Part shown: in pieces, positions 33,064 to 33,546 of the stretch
How the letters are laid out: each line of letters starts with the position of its first letter
Numbering within the stretch: position 1 is the first letter of the stretch
Notes under the pieces: model-generated
What the model saw: the letters and a program-made list of their open reading frames with translations, nothing else
Told to the model about the DNA's origin: nothing
The model's database searches: none
Program-made: the position numbers and the translations under genes
NCBI GenBank assembly: GCA_003212335.1
Contig: QCQA01000013.1
Coordinates: 1-33,546, forward strand
Length of the DNA stretch: 33,546 nt
Reading direction: 5' to 3'
From: SAR86 cluster bacterium AG-447-A08
Lineage (GTDB): Bacteria > Pseudomonadota > Gammaproteobacteria > Magnimaribacterales > Magnimaribacteraceae

Positions 33064-33546
33064 TTAGAAACTGTAACTAAACTTAGCTCCGTAATTCCTT
33101 CCAGCTAAAGGCACTTCATTTTTAACAAACGAAGAGTGGTTTCTTGCTACTTCGTCTAATAAGTTAGTACCAAATATTGAAAGTTTTAACTCACTTGCTT
33201 CACCTACGTTAAATGTTCTAGTCAGCCTAGTATCTAACATCTGATATGAATCAGTTTTTGTTTCACCTTCACCAATGTCATTTTGACTTTCAACATCCTT
33301 GAGAGTTAGTTTAAATACCCAATCACTCTCAACATAAGACAATGAATAGATATTCCTTGCTGGATTGATTCTTGGTACGTTGTGTCCATCAGAGAACTCT
33401 GCATCAACCTCGTCCCTTCCAAAAGAAAGCGTCAAGTCTCCTGATCCTAAGCTAAAAGTTCTTCCAATCTCTAACTCATAACCTCTGAATTCAGCATCTT
33501 CTTGAACATAGTTTGATTTTATTAAGTGAGCAAACTCTTTGTCATG
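33064..33546 (-). CDS. TonB-dependent receptor, C-terminal part (runs off window)
   Basis: The last 160 residues of an outer-membrane TonB-dependent receptor. The frame stays open to the window edge, so the N-terminal signal, TonB box and plug lie outside. Visible are barrel strands FRGYELEIGRTFSLGSGDLT and RINPARNIYSLSYV, the family-typical FGTNLLDEVARNHSSFVKNE, PLAGRNYGAKFSYSF, and a C-terminal Phe for BAM recognition. It imports an unknown substrate (siderophore, vitamin or oligomer) across the outer membrane. It is convergent with doxX, with the strong terminator between. Confidence 0.9.
   Translation of the reverse strand, partial: HDKEFAHLIKSNYVQEDAEFRGYELEIGRTFSLGSGDLTLSFGRDEVDAEFSDGHNVPRINPARNIYSLSYVESDWVFKLTLKDVESQNDIGEGETKTDSYQMLDTRLTRTFNVGEASELKLSIFGTNLLDEVARNHSSFVKNEVPLAGRNYGAKFSYSF

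Noticed and set aside
1-33546. Mobile elements, prophage, CRISPR, toxin-antitoxin or restriction systems
   Set aside because: Read for repeats, transposases and defence-like proteins; none found. XerC is the chromosomal housekeeping recombinase.

Overview
The window is ordinary chromosomal DNA of an AT-rich, densely packed gammaproteobacterium. Gene order supports this class: argH-lptM-lysA-dapF-DUF484-xerC-HAD phosphatase, and engB divergent from cytochrome c4-dsbA, are both classic gammaproteobacterial neighbourhoods. Very short intergenic gaps, TAATG start/stop overlaps, and many acyl-CoA, MaoC, FkbM and TonB-receptor type genes suggest a streamlined marine lineage such as SAR86. That lineage name is an inference from gene style and was not tested by a search. 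I see no prophage, insertion sequence, CRISPR array or plasmid gene.

Layout. 1-5820 (+): arginine and lysine/diaminopimelate biosynthesis (argH, lysA, dapF), a 41-residue LptM-type lipoprotein squeezed between argH and lysA, a DUF484 protein, XerC and a HAD phosphatase. 5817-7487 (-): a cytochrome c5-like protein and a glutaryl-CoA-dehydrogenase-type enzyme whose 5' end is broken by a 7-T tract. 7574-7648: one tRNA-Arg(CCG), then a tiny membrane protein. 8005-11232 (+): a D-aminoacylase-type amidohydrolase and a thiamine-diphosphate enzyme; the start codon and -10 box of the second lie inside a perfect 15-bp inverted repeat. 11235-17597 (-): seven co-directional genes (cytochrome c4, lipid-anchored DsbA, CitE-like lyase, MaoC hydratase, carotenoid oxygenase, acyl-CoA synthetase, nitroreductase). 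Apart from the two envelope genes at its head, this run looks like a catabolic module. 17679-28936 (+): engB, an FkbM methyltransferase with a probable AUU start, polA, dsbB, pckA, gshA, a quinone oxidoreductase, a Sel1-repeat protein and typA. 28944-32970 (+): a Met/His-rich outer-membrane protein, an ABM monooxygenase, a saccharopine-dehydrogenase-like protein, a Bax-inhibitor-1-like membrane protein and DoxX. A strong hairpin then separates these from the 3' end of a convergent TonB-dependent receptor that runs off the window.

Working together. DsbA and DsbB, encoded about 5 kb apart, form the periplasmic disulfide pathway, and cytochromes c4 and c5 feed terminal oxidases. LptM would help the disulfide-dependent assembly of LptD. 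The carotenoid oxygenase, acyl-CoA synthetase, MaoC and CitE-like lyase could oxidatively cleave an isoprenoid or stilbene-like substrate and degrade the product as a CoA thioester; this pathway is inferred from gene content only. No clearly new multi-gene system is evident. The most unusual signals are the palindrome over the thiamine-diphosphate enzyme start, the AUU start, the poly-T frameshift, the micro-lipoprotein and the interrupted Bax-inhibitor-like protein.
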